This document shows positions 9,595 through 18,008 of a DNA stretch of 64,000 bases, one piece after another. Each line of letters begins with the position of its first letter. The stretch's first letter is position 1. The notes under the pieces are model-generated. The model searched no databases and was not told the DNA's origin. It worked only from the letters and a program-made list of their open reading frames with translations. This DNA is from JAJPKK01 sp963800215 (GTDB taxonomy: Bacteria; Pseudomonadota; Alphaproteobacteria; Rhizobiales; Xanthobacteraceae): assembly GCA_963800215.1 (NCBI GenBank), contig CAWCZY010000019.1, positions 62,001 through 126,000 on the forward strand. The letters run 5' to 3'. The position numbers and the translations under genes were made by a program.

Positions 9595-9862
9595 TTACGT
9601 CCGCCGCTTCAGCCTGAAGCTGAACGAAGGCCCGCCGGTGCCGCAGCACGGGCAGCTCAGGGCGAGCAGGATGCTCTGCTTCTGCTCTTCGTCGATATCG
9701 GCGCGTTCCAGCATGTCGGCGGCTTGCTGCTCGAACAGTTCGTGAAGCGACAGGTTGCTGAAGCCGATCTCGGACGCCGTACTCTCCGGCGGCGTCGGCC
9801 GGTGGCTCCGCCGGCAGCGGCTTCGCGCTGGTGCGTTTTTCCTTCGGCGTGCGCTTGCGGGC
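9595..9862 (-). CDS. possible small protein ending in a CPCC motif, frame probably broken
   Basis: The 3' part in the frame ending at TAA 9595-9597 encodes FSNLSLHELFEQQAADMLER, an acidic DIDEEQKQS, then LALSCPCCGTGGPSFSFRLK. It looks like a conserved small protein with a Cys-Pro-Cys-Cys metal- or disulfide-type motif. The upstream half reads best in a different frame (ARKRTPKEKRTSAKPLPAEP), joining near 9785, so a one-base shift is suspected. No clear start codon or ribosome-binding site is visible; translation may be coupled to the MFS gene whose stop is at 9863. I do not recognise a family. Confidence 0.35.
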
Positions 9863-11247
9863 TCACGGCGAAATCTCCTCCAGCACCCGCGCCTTGGTCT
9901 CGGTGGCAAACAATCGCCACCGTGCCGCAGGCCAACAGCACGACCAGCCCGAAGACCAGGAACACGTTGCCCAAGCCGCCGCCGGCGATGATGAAGCCGA
10001 CGACCTGGGGGCCCAGGATCGAGGCGAGCCGCAGCCAGGCGGTCGCGGTGCTGGTGCCGAGCGCTCGCACCCGGGTCGGATAAAGCTCGGCGGTATAGAG
10101 GTAGAGCGCGAGCGACAGTGTGCTGATGCACATATAGCTCAGCGTCGTCAACACCAGCACGCGTTCGGCCGTAGTCGGCCCGATCCACCACAGCGTCAGA
10201 AATCCCACCGCGGCGCCGCCGAACGCCGCCGCGAACCAGATGCGCCGCCCGATGGTATCGATGAGCAGCGCGCAGGCGAGGCTCGTCGTGAGCCCGGCGA
10301 TCGGGGCGGCGAGCCCATAGGTCAGCGCCTGATCCAGCGGCAGCTTGAAGACGTTCTGGTATACCGTCGGCAGCCAGGTGGTGAGCCCGTAATTGGCGAA
10401 ATAGGTGGCGAACCAGCACACCCAGATCACCAGCGTCCGGCTGAGATAGACGCCGCCGAACAGGTCCGCCCATGACGCGCGTTTCGCGGCCACCGTCTGC
10501 GCGACCGGCGCGATCGCCGGCAGCGGCTTGCCGGTCGCGCGCTCGACGGCCTCTTTCGATGAATGCGATGGCGTCCGCCGCGTCGGCGCCGCGGCCGCGG
10601 GAGGCGAGCCAGCGCGGCGATTCCGGCAGGTTGCGCATCATGAGGAGCGCAAACAGCGCCGGCACGCCGCCGACGAAAAACAGGTACTGCCAGCCGAGCG
10701 TCGGGACGATCCAACGGCCGAACACCGCCGCGGCGACGAGGCCGAGCGGGAACACCAGCTCGAACAGCAGCACGAAGCGGCCGCGGCCGCCGGCCTTGGC
10801 GAGCTCGCTGATATAGGTGGCGGCCACCGGAACCTCGGCGCCGAGGCCGAGCCCCTGGAGCAGCCGCAGGACCAGCAGCGACTGGTAGCTCCAGGCGAAG
10901 CCGCAGGCGAGGCTCAGCAGCCCGAACCACAGGACGGCGACCACGATCACCGGCCGACGCCCGTACCGCTCCGCCAGCGCACCCCCGATCAGCGCGCCGA
11001 TGAGTTGGCCAAGAAAGCCGAACGAGATCAGGGTGCCGATCTGCCCCGGCGCCAGCTTCCACAAGGGAACGACGACCGGCAGTACATAGGCGATGGAGAG
11101 CGCGTCGAAGGCATCGAAAAAGGTCGCGGTGCCGACGATGATGCGGGTCCTGATCTGCCAGGACGACAGCGGCAGGCGCTCGATGCGGGCGAGAATGTCC
11201 TCCGGCGCATCGCCGGATCGAGGCCGCGCCATCTGCGACACGCTCAT
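9863..11247 (-). pseudogene. MFS transporter (sugar/aromatic acid porter type) with two frameshifts
   Basis: The N-terminal half has the major-facilitator layout: FFDAFDALSIAYVLPVVVP, the loop 2-3 motif GGALAERYGRRPVI, RLLQGLGLGAEVPVA and ESPRWLASRGR after TM6. The frame breaks near 10555 (one extra base in a run of A). It resumes as EAVERATGKPLP, then WADLFGGVYLSRTLVIWV and the C-terminal six helices including YTAELYPTRVRALGTS. A second break near 9915 moves into a short tail, FATETKARVLEEISP, ending at TGA 9863-9865. Repaired length is about 460 aa, normal for the family. It probably imported an acid degraded by the neighbouring enzymes. Confidence 0.8.
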
Positions 11248-11292
11248 TGCCGGATCCCGCCCTGTGCGCGCGCCCGCGGTGCGCGATGTTCT

Positions 11293-11589
11293 TCAATTAT
11301 GGAGGCGCGGGCAGGGCAGGTTAGAACACTTTCTGCTTCTGCGCTTCCACGACTTGCCTGGCACCACCTCTTGCGCATGAATCGCGTGCGGTGGCCACAG
11401 GGGCAACGGCATCAGCCCGCCCACGCTGTCGTGTCCGTTCGCACCAACCAGCATGATGGGTGACGCCTGTTCGGCCCCGGCGCCGGTGTTCGCGCCAGCC
11501 AGCGCATCTTCATTCGGACTGCCCCAGGCGATCGCCGCGGCGGCAACGGCGAACAAGGAACATGACAGTAGCCAGACCGACGCTTTCAT
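11293..11589 (-). CDS. small secreted protein of unknown function
   Basis: This 98-aa product has a strong signal peptide (MKASVWLLSCSLFAVAAAAI, likely cut after AWG or later) and a polar, His/Pro-containing remainder (PLPLWPPHAIHAQEVV). Two adjacent ATGs (11592 and 11589) follow AGGAGG; the second has the better 5-base spacing. No known domain is seen. It sits 45 bases upstream of the MFS gene on the same strand. Confidence 0.55.
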   Translation of the reverse strand: MKASVWLLSCSLFAVAAAAIAWGSPNEDALAGANTGAGAEQASPIMLVGANGHDSVGGLMPLPLWPPHAIHAQEVVPGKSWKRRSRKCSNLPCPRLHN

Positions 11590-11640
11590 CATTGCCTCCT
11601 GCGATAAGCTGCGCATCTTACGCTTGATCAATTCAGCTTT

Positions 11641-11671
11641 TCTCCCCTCCCCCGCAAGCGGGAGAGGGAGC
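11641..11671. repeat. GC-rich hairpin CTCCCCTCCCCCGC...GCGGGAGAGGGAG
   Basis: A near-perfect stem with a two-base AA loop lies between the GST-like gene and the small secreted-protein gene, both on the minus strand. The same class of hairpin occurs at 41408-41435. It could end transcription from the upstream GST-like gene, though there is no clear T tract. Confidence 0.5.
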
Positions 11672-11719
11672 AAGAACCGTTCGATCACGCGAATTGAACG
11701 GATTATCTGCGGACCGGTC

Positions 11720-12412
11720 CTAAGCCTGCACTGCCTCGTGGATTGCATTGCAGTGCCGGACCAGGTTTCGATGGGACACCACGAACTGCTTGAGCGGCGT
11801 GTCGATATCGTAGAAATAGATGTTGGCGACGAAGCCGTAGAGTCCGGTGTCGACGCTGGTAGGCTGTGGGCCGAACAGGAATCCGCGCTCGGGAATCAAC
11901 CCCGCGATAGCGCCGAGGTCCGCGATGCCCCGCTTGTAGGCGTCTTGCGGCTCGTAGCGGCCGATGCCCTGATAGTGGTACCGCTCGAAATTGTATTTTC
12001 GGGCCGCTTCCATGCCGTCGGCGGTCAAGCTCGGATGCGCCCCGAGCATCGCATCCCGGAACTGCGGCCAGAATTGCGGGTCCTTCCATCGCGAATAGGA
12101 CATGACCCAGTAGAGGTCATCGAGTGTGCGCCGGATCATCAGGTCGGCGTTACGCTGGGCATCCGTGAGGGCGCTGTCGATCGGCAAGCGATATCTGTCG
12201 ACGAGATGGGCGATGATCCCGTCGCTGTCGCCGACATGCTTTCCGTCGTCGTCGATATAGGGCAACTGGCCGCGCGGCGCCGCCTTGGCATCGAAAATAT
12301 GCTCGTGCCGGAACGGCAGCCCGACGAGCTTCAGGAATGCGAATATCTTCAGCCCGAACGGATTGTTGTCGGCGACGCCGAACAGTTCAGGGTAGGAATA
12401 CAAGGTCAGCAT
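11720..12412 (-). CDS. glutathione S-transferase-like (Faxc/metaxin type) protein
   Basis: This 230-aa cytoplasmic protein opens with a thioredoxin-like N-terminal domain (LTLYSYPELFGVADNNPFGL, then KAAPRGQLPYIDDDGKHVGDS, the cis-Pro glutathione-site region). An all-helical GST C-terminal domain follows (DADLMIRRTLDDLYWV-like, FLFGPQPTSVDTGLYGFVAN). The wording matches the metaxin/Faxc-like branch more than classical GSTs, and no catalytic Ser/Cys is obvious at the N-terminus. ATG 12412 fits the domain start; the longer frame upstream overlaps the preceding gene. It starts 13 bases after the HupE/UreJ-like gene, so both are probably one transcript. Confidence 0.75.
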   Translation of the reverse strand: MLTLYSYPELFGVADNNPFGLKIFAFLKLVGLPFRHEHIFDAKAAPRGQLPYIDDDGKHVGDSDGIIAHLVDRYRLPIDSALTDAQRNADLMIRRTLDDLYWVMSYSRWKDPQFWPQFRDAMLGAHPSLTADGMEAARKYNFERYHYQGIGRYEPQDAYKRGIADLGAIAGLIPERGFLFGPQPTSVDTGLYGFVANIYFYDIDTPLKQFVVSHRNLVRHCNAIHEAVQA

Positions 12413-12425
12413 CCGGGATATCCGT

Positions 12426-13814
12426 TCAGCGCCGCTCGGCCGCGGGTGCCTTGGCGAGCGCCTTTTCCGCGGCACCGTCCTTGCCCTGCATGAAGCGTCG
12501 CACGAAGCCGCTCGCGAGCCACATCAGGGCGATGAGGATGAGCGCGGCCATCAGGCCGCGCATCAGGCTCGCGAAGAAGGCCGCGTTCAGGGTCGGGAAC
12601 GGGAACTTGGCGAGAACCTCGCCGCGATCGATCATCCAGTGCCAGCCCGTATGTGCGACCAGCGCGGACAGGATGATCACCCCCATGCGCTCGTCGACCA
12701 CGTACTTGAACAGGAGATTGAGCGCCGGCACCAGCACCATCAAAACGCTGAGCTGGCCGATTTCCACCCCGAGATTGAAGCCGAGCAGCGACGTGACGAG
12801 ATGGTTGCCGGCGAACTGCAGCTGCTCGCGCAAGGCGAACGAGAATCCGAAGCCGTGGATCAACCCGAACCCGAAGGCGTAGATCCAGCGCCGCGCCGGA
12901 TTGAAGCCGACGATGTTTTCCAGCGCCATGAACACGATGGTGGCGGCGATCAGGGTCTCGATCAGCGGCGGGAACCACAGCGCATCCGGCGCGAAGCCGA
13001 ACGCCGAGGCGAACAGCGTGATCGAATGCGCCACCGTGAACGACGTGACGATAATGACGAGCGGGCGCAGCCGGCGGACCGGGATGACGAGGCAGGCGAG
13101 GAACTGCAGGTGGTCGGTGCCGTCGAGAATGTGCCAGAAGCCTTCCTCCACGAAGCGCAGCACCGCCTGGTACCAGCGCGGATCGAGATAGACGAGACCG
13201 GAAGCACCTTGGAACTCGAAAGCGCGCACGGCCCCGCCCGGCGGCATGAAGCGCAGCGCGGTGTTGACGGCGCCGCCGAGCCGGTCGACCCGCAGGTCGA
13301 CGGAATACTCCGAATGGTCGGACTGGATCGGATATTCGAGCAGCACGTCGAGGAATATCTGGCTCCAGAACAGGTCGAGATTGCCGGACAGCGGCGGTCC
13401 CAGCACATGGGCGCGCGCCTCATCGAAGGACACGAAGGACTTGTCCGACGGCAGCGACACCAGCTCGGCGACGATGCGGGGCTTTGGGAGCCGCACGCCG
13501 TTCTCGTAGACGTCGATATTGTCGGTGAGCCACACCTTGATGCCGCCGCGGATCGGCTCATCGGCGCGAGCAATGTCGAGGGAACCGTCCGCCCTGGTGG
13601 GAAAATCGGTGTCGATCAGGGAGGCGAGGGGAAGGCGGACCAGCAGCTCCGCCCGGTTGCCGGCGGGCTTGAAGAAGGCGTTGATCCTGACGTCGGCCGG
13701 GATGTCGTGGGCCAAGGCAGGCGACGCGATCACGCAGACGAGCGCCACCAACGCGAATGCGGCCAGCGCGACCGCAACGAGCCGGTGCAGGGCAACCCGT
13801 TCGAGACGACCCAC
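12426..13814 (-). CDS. HupE/UreJ-like membrane protein with large periplasmic N-terminal domain
   Basis: This 462-aa protein has a signal peptide (VALAAFALVALVCVIASPALAH), then about 200 periplasmic beta-rich residues and about seven membrane helices. The membrane part has HupE_UreJ_2 signatures: HILDGTDHLQFL, VAHSITLFASAFG, IVFMALENIVG and FGFGLIHGFGFSFA, whose histidines and acidic residues are presumed to bind metal. The family is linked with Ni/Co or other metal handling, but the exact substrate is not established and no hydrogenase or urease genes are near. The GST-like gene follows 13 bases downstream. Confidence 0.82.
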   Translation of the reverse strand: MGRLERVALHRLVAVALAAFALVALVCVIASPALAHDIPADVRINAFFKPAGNRAELLVRLPLASLIDTDFPTRADGSLDIARADEPIRGGIKVWLTDNIDVYENGVRLPKPRIVAELVSLPSDKSFVSFDEARAHVLGPPLSGNLDLFWSQIFLDVLLEYPIQSDHSEYSVDLRVDRLGGAVNTALRFMPPGGAVRAFEFQGASGLVYLDPRWYQAVLRFVEEGFWHILDGTDHLQFLACLVIPVRRLRPLVIIVTSFTVAHSITLFASAFGFAPDALWFPPLIETLIAATIVFMALENIVGFNPARRWIYAFGFGLIHGFGFSFALREQLQFAGNHLVTSLLGFNLGVEIGQLSVLMVLVPALNLLFKYVVDERMGVIILSALVAHTGWHWMIDRGEVLAKFPFPTLNAAFFASLMRGLMAALILIALMWLASGFVRRFMQGKDGAAEKALAKAPAAERR

Positions 13815-13992
13815 GGCCTAAACTCCCGACGCAGGCCTTGTCGGGGACGTTCCCCTCACAGGCTGCATCCGTTCGGCTATAACGTCGCCCCGAAGGAAGC
13901 AAGGGCCGAGATTGCGGCTCGGAAGTGGCCGCTGGCCGCCGTCGGTGGGCACCCCGTTCGGCATCCCACGGGCCGCGAAATCCGCATTTCAA

Positions 13993-14027
13993 GTTCGTTC
14001 GATTCGGCTATAATCGCTTCAACGAAC
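13993..14027 (+). promoter_or_regulatory. -10 element TATAAT (14009-14014) nested in an inverted repeat
   Basis: GTTCGTT at 13993-13999 and AACGAAC at 14021-14027 are perfect inverted arms. They flank an inner CGATT/AATCG pair and a perfect TATAAT. The arrangement places a promoter inside a likely operator, 24 bases before the ATG of the NHL-repeat gene. No good -35 hexamer is seen. Confidence 0.5.
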
Positions 14028-14050
14028 AATGAACGGAAGAGGGAGGCACC

Positions 14051-15247
14051 ATGATCACGCTGTTGCGTCAGCGCACATTCGTCTATGGCACAGTGCTCGC
14101 CGCGGGGATTTTCGGCCTCGGCATCGGCCAGGCCGTGCTGCAAAAGCGCGCCGAGGCGCAGGGCTCGACCGTGCAGGCGCCCATGTACGAAGTCGATCCA
14201 TTATGGCCGAAGCCGCTGCCCAACAACTGGCTGCTGGGCTGGACCATCGGCGTCTGGGTCGACGAGCTCGACCACATCTGGATCATCCATCGTGGCGCCA
14301 GCGGGCTGCACAACAACGAACGCGGCGCCGAGCTCAATCCGCCGATCGCCGAATGCTGCCGCACCGCCCCGCCCATCCTGGTCTACGATTCCGACGGCAC
14401 GTTGCTGCGGGCGTGGGGCGGTCCGGGCCCCGGCTATGAGTGGCCGCAGTCGAACCACGGCATCCATGTCGACTACAAGGGCAATGTCTGGATCGGCGGC
14501 AATGGTCAGAAGGATGCGCAAATTCTCAAATTCACCAATGACGGCAAGTTCCTGATGCAGGTCGGCCACTTCGGCGGCAACAAGGGCAGCAACGACCTCG
14601 AAAATTTCGGCCGCGTCGCCAAGATCTGGGTCGACCCGTCGACCAACGAGGCCTATATCGCCGACGGCTATCTCAACAAGCGCGTGGCGGTCATCGACGC
14701 CGACACCGGCAAGATGAAGCGCTACTGGGGCGCCTACGGAAACAAGCCCGACGACACCAATCTCGGGCCTTACGATCCCAGCGCCCCGCCGGCGCAGCAG
14801 TTCCGCAATCCGGTCCACTGCATCGAGCGTTCGGTCGACGACCTCATCTACGTCTGCGACCGCCAGAACGACCGCCTGCAGGTGTTCAAGCCGGACGGCA
14901 CCTTCGTGAAGGAGAAGTTCTTCGCCAAGAACACCAAGGGCGCGGGATCGGTGTGGGACATCGTGTTCTCCAAGGACCCGGAGCAGCGCTTCATCATGCT
15001 GGCTGACGGGCAGAACGAGCGCGTGCGTGTGATCGTTCGCGACTCGCTCGAGGAAATCACCTCGTTCGGCGACGGCGGACGCCAGCCGGGCCAGTTCTAC
15101 GGCGTCCACAGCATCGCGTCGGACTCCAAGGGCAACCTCTACACCACCGAAACCTACGAGGGTAAGCGGGTGCAGAAGTTCAACTACAAGGGCATCGGCT
15201 CGGTGCCGCTCGGCTATCAGGGCGTGCTGTGGCCGAAGAAGTCGTAG
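14051..15247 (+). CDS. exported NHL-repeat beta-propeller protein
   Basis: This 398-aa protein has a signal anchor/peptide (TFVYGTVLAAGIFGLGIG, possible cut at AEAQG). A six-bladed NHL/SMP-30-like propeller follows, with repeats such as GIHVDYKGNVWIGGNG, AKIWVDPSTNEAYIADGY, LIYVCDRQNDRLQVF and SIASDSKGNLYTTETYEGKR. An insertion early on contains CCRTAPP. Such proteins are common in this order and occur near catabolic genes, but no activity is assigned. GGGAGG precedes ATG 14051. A strong hairpin terminator follows the stop. Confidence 0.82.
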   Translation: MITLLRQRTFVYGTVLAAGIFGLGIGQAVLQKRAEAQGSTVQAPMYEVDPLWPKPLPNNWLLGWTIGVWVDELDHIWIIHRGASGLHNNERGAELNPPIAECCRTAPPILVYDSDGTLLRAWGGPGPGYEWPQSNHGIHVDYKGNVWIGGNGQKDAQILKFTNDGKFLMQVGHFGGNKGSNDLENFGRVAKIWVDPSTNEAYIADGYLNKRVAVIDADTGKMKRYWGAYGNKPDDTNLGPYDPSAPPAQQFRNPVHCIERSVDDLIYVCDRQNDRLQVFKPDGTFVKEKFFAKNTKGAGSVWDIVFSKDPEQRFIMLADGQNERVRVIVRDSLEEITSFGDGGRQPGQFYGVHSIASDSKGNLYTTETYEGKRVQKFNYKGIGSVPLGYQGVLWPKKS

Positions 15248-15264
15248 CCGCATGGTTCTGAAAG

Positions 15265-15293
15265 AAAAGCCCCGGCAATCCGCCGGGGCTTTT
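15265..15293 (+). terminator. Rho-independent terminator after the NHL-repeat gene
   Basis: AGCCCCGGC and GCCGGGGCT form a 9-bp stem around a 5-base loop. AAAA precedes the stem and TTT follows it, 18 bases after the TAG stop. Confidence 0.85.
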
Positions 15294-15315
15294 GGATGTT
15301 GAGCATGCAGATCCG

Positions 15316-15389
15316 GTAGCCTGGGGTGAGCGTCAGCGAAACCCGGGGGAGGCCGCCCCGGATGTCCGCTGCGCTCCCATCCGGGCTAC
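15316..15389. repeat. dispersed palindromic repeat, family A copy
   Basis: It runs from GTAGCCTGGGG to CATCCGGGCTAC with inner AGCGAAACCCGGG and GGATGTCCGCTGCGCTCCC. It is closely similar to 40949-41022 and 62288-62358 and lies between convergent genes. Confidence 0.75.
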
Positions 15390-15407
15390 CGTGTGCCGGT
15401 CGGCGGC

Positions 15408-15707
15408 TCACTTCTTGTAGAAGCAGAAATCGTCGACATTCGCAGCCCAGTCGGCATCCGGCCATGGAGCGCCGTTGCGCGTAAATCGCGCGAATGTGTA
15501 GCCGCCGATCTCCTCCTCATTGCTGACGCAGATATCCGGGCCGGGCGTGACCTCCGCTTGTATCTTCTCCTTCTCGATCGACATGCCGGTATGCGATCCC
15601 CCGTTCGGGAACGATACGCACTTGCCCCATGCGGGCCGGATGCACTCCTGTCCGAACACGGATGTGCTGCTGACGACCATTGCCGCCAAGACGATCAAGC
15701 CTCGCAT
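15408..15707 (-). CDS. small secreted protein with conserved cysteines
   Basis: This 99-aa product starts with a signal peptide (MRGLIVLAAMVVSSTSVFGQ, cut before ECIRPAWG). Four cysteines remain in the mature chain (ECIRP, GKCVS, DICVS, DFCFYK), which suggests two disulfides. AGGAGG lies at good distance before the ATG. I do not recognise a family. It is expressed independently of the convergent NHL gene, and the fusion protein gene lies upstream on the same strand. Confidence 0.65.
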   Translation of the reverse strand: MRGLIVLAAMVVSSTSVFGQECIRPAWGKCVSFPNGGSHTGMSIEKEKIQAEVTPGPDICVSNEEEIGGYTFARFTRNGAPWPDADWAANVDDFCFYKK

Positions 15708-15778
15708 TCATTTCCTCCTGTTCAAGGCAATTCCGGCGGAGAAATATCACGGTTCGCAGCCGCCCGCATCAACGAGAG

Positions 15779-17401
15779 CTACGCATAAGGCCACCCCTTC
15801 AGGCGGAACGCGACCGCCGTCATCCGGGTCAGGAAAGCTCCGGCGATGGTGACGACGACACCGAGCCAGATTTCCTCCGGCTGCAGCCGCTCGGCCTCCC
15901 ACCCCAGGAACAGCGCGAAGGCGAGCCCCCAGACCACCGCGATCTCCGGATAGAGCTCGCCCCTGAGGCTCGCGAGTTCGCCGTCCTGACGAATCATGTC
16001 TCGTATCAGGCCTCCGAACGAGCTGCCGATGACGGCGGAAATCGGTCCCCACAGCCACAGCGGCTGGACCGAGGTGTCGAGGATCACGACCACCCCGAGG
16101 ACGAGGAACGCGGCAAGACCGAGGGCGTCGCAGACTTCGATGAGATGGGTTCCGACGTGCCGCCGCGCTTGCACCGATTGCACGAAACGCTGGGCACCGG
16201 CCAGCGACACGATCTTGAAGACCACCATGCCGAGCAGGACCGTCCCAATGACGGTCAGCACGATCACGGGATCGCGGACCACCCCGAGCGGCTCGCGCTG
16301 GACGATGAGATCGCGCAGGATGCCGCCTCCGAGCGCGGGGACGCTCGCGAGCACCAGGGCCCCGAACAAGGTGTGTCCGCCTGCATGGGCGAGCACGACG
16401 CCCGACAGGGCGAAGGCGAAGGTGCCCAGCAGGGCAAGGGCGCGAAACCAATTGGCGTCGAGGGTCTGATGGATCAGGATCGGCAATGCGTAGGCATCCG
16501 CGATGCGCTGGAATTCGCCGCTCGCCTTGATCTCGTCGATGGCGCCGTTCAGGCGGTCCAACACCGCCGGCGTCTGCGAAACCCGGCTGAGCATGAAATG
16601 GATCGCGGCGGAGAAGCGAAGCGGGTGCTCCTCGATCTCGCCGCTCTTTCCCAGGCGCCAGGCGACCGTTGCGGCGACGATGCGATCGGCGATGAAGCCG
16701 TCGATGCGACCGGCGAGGAGATTCTCCAGATTTTCGCGGTCGTCGCCGACCTTCACGATGAAGTCGCCGTGGTCGGGGTCGGCGATGTAGGTGTTGACCT
16801 GCTCGCTCGCATAGGTGAACCCGGCGATCACGCCAAGCCGGAAATGCTGGCCGGCGAATTCATCGAGCATCTGCGTGACGCTGGTGAACCGATGGCGCGA
16901 GCCCGTGCCCCGGAGCAGCACGAGAACGTCGGTTTCCTGCCGATACGGCTTGGAGAAATACGCGTAGCGGTTACGTTCGTCGCTGTATGTGGCCCCCGCC
17001 GCGATGTCGGCGTTTCCGGCTGCGAGCGCCGCCAGATGATCCGCCCATGCCATCTCGGGCAGGATCAACTCGACGCCCATGATTCGTGCGATGGCGCGCT
17101 CGATCTCGATGTCGAAGCCGGTCAAAACCGGAGTGCCGCGGCGAAACTCGCGGTATTGATAGGGGTCCCAGGGGTACCAGCCGCCGCGCAGCACCTTGGG
17201 GACGGGTCGCGACGATGACTGCTGCGATGGCTGCTGCGGCCGGGGCGACGGCTCGGCGACGCCGTCCGCGGCGGCGCCAGCGAACCCGCCGAGGATCAGC
17301 CAGATCGCGACCCCCAGCAGGCAGGCCGGGCGCCTGCACCAAGCCGATGCCGTCGACGGGCAAATCGATCCGGTGTCAGCGCAGCCCATGCGCCCGATCA
17401 T
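15779..17401 (-). CDS. fusion of periplasmic solute-binding domain (SBP_bac_3) and TRIC/UPF0126 cation-channel domain
   Basis: This 540-aa protein begins with a signal or anchor segment (RPACLLGVAIWLILGGFAGA) and a Pro/Gln/Ser linker. Residues about 68-300 form a family-3 solute-binding domain (VLTGFDIEIERAIARIMGV, GNADIAAGATYSDERNRYAY, FSKPYRQETDVLVL, NLLAGRIDGFIADR). After about residue 315 come two UPF0126/TRIC repeats: GTFAFALSGVVLAHAGG with GGGILRDLIVQREPLG, and ALGLAAFLVLGVVVI with FGGLIRDMIRQDG, six to seven helices in all. TRIC-like proteins such as YicG are cation channels or glycine transporters. Here the binding domain would face the periplasm and could gate or feed the channel. 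ATG 17401 was chosen because AGGGGCGG precedes it; ATG 17389 is an alternative. Confidence 0.85.
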   Translation of the reverse strand: MIGRMGCADTGSICPSTASAWCRRPACLLGVAIWLILGGFAGAAADGVAEPSPRPQQPSQQSSSRPVPKVLRGGWYPWDPYQYREFRRGTPVLTGFDIEIERAIARIMGVELILPEMAWADHLAALAAGNADIAAGATYSDERNRYAYFSKPYRQETDVLVLLRGTGSRHRFTSVTQMLDEFAGQHFRLGVIAGFTYASEQVNTYIADPDHGDFIVKVGDDRENLENLLAGRIDGFIADRIVAATVAWRLGKSGEIEEHPLRFSAAIHFMLSRVSQTPAVLDRLNGAIDEIKASGEFQRIADAYALPILIHQTLDANWFRALALLGTFAFALSGVVLAHAGGHTLFGALVLASVPALGGGILRDLIVQREPLGVVRDPVIVLTVIGTVLLGMVVFKIVSLAGAQRFVQSVQARRHVGTHLIEVCDALGLAAFLVLGVVVILDTSVQPLWLWGPISAVIGSSFGGLIRDMIRQDGELASLRGELYPEIAVVWGLAFALFLGWEAERLQPEEIWLGVVVTIAGAFLTRMTAVAFRLKGWPYA

Positions 17402-17602
17402 GCCGCCCCTGGTACGGGGCAGCAAGGGTGACGGCCGCTGTCCACATTCAGCCCGGCACCGCTGCGCGCTGTCGCGCATCGCGCTCGACTTTGCGAGGCG
17501 GGGAAGGCATGTTGGCCGAGCCGGCGCTTCGGAATCGACTTGACGATGCACCGGCTCCGTCTTGGCCGTCACGGCGCGCCGCCCCCCAAAAGAGGACTGA
17601 CA

Positions 17603-17872
17603 ATGCCCGACCCCTTCAAGGAGAAGCGTGAGAAATCCGGAGCCAAGCCGATGTCGCAGCTCGAGATAGATGCCGAGCTGATGCGCGAAAAGACTGCCCG
17701 CCTGCGCGCGCTTCGGCTCGCCCAGGAGGCCGCCAACGGCGGCGCCGCCAAGAAGCCCGTCCGCAGCAGCGGACCGGCTTCCAAAACGAAGAAGGTGCTC
17801 AAATCGGGCGAGAAGGGCCCTTCCTTGTCGGATTGGCTGGCCAACGAGCAAAACCAGGGCCGCCGCGGTTAG
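17603..17872 (+). CDS. small basic protein of unknown function
   Basis: This 89-aa cytoplasmic protein starts MPDPFKEKREKSGAKP after AGAGGA. It contains a charged predicted helix (SQLEIDAELMREKTARLRAL), an Ala/Lys-rich middle and a C-terminal SLSDWLANEQNQG. Such short proteins occur in related genomes without an assigned role. It is read away from the binding/TRIC fusion gene, with about 200 bases between the two starts. Confidence 0.55.
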   Translation: MPDPFKEKREKSGAKPMSQLEIDAELMREKTARLRALRLAQEAANGGAAKKPVRSSGPASKTKKVLKSGEKGPSLSDWLANEQNQGRRG

Positions 17873-18008
17873 CCTCTGTGCTCCCCGTCGTCGGGAAGGG
17901 TGGCCCAGCGAAGCGAGACCGGGAGAGATCGCGGCACGGTCCATCGAAGGAAACAAGAGCCCCACCTAACCCTCCCTGAAGCCGGGGAAGGAAAATGTCG
18001 GGCCGACG

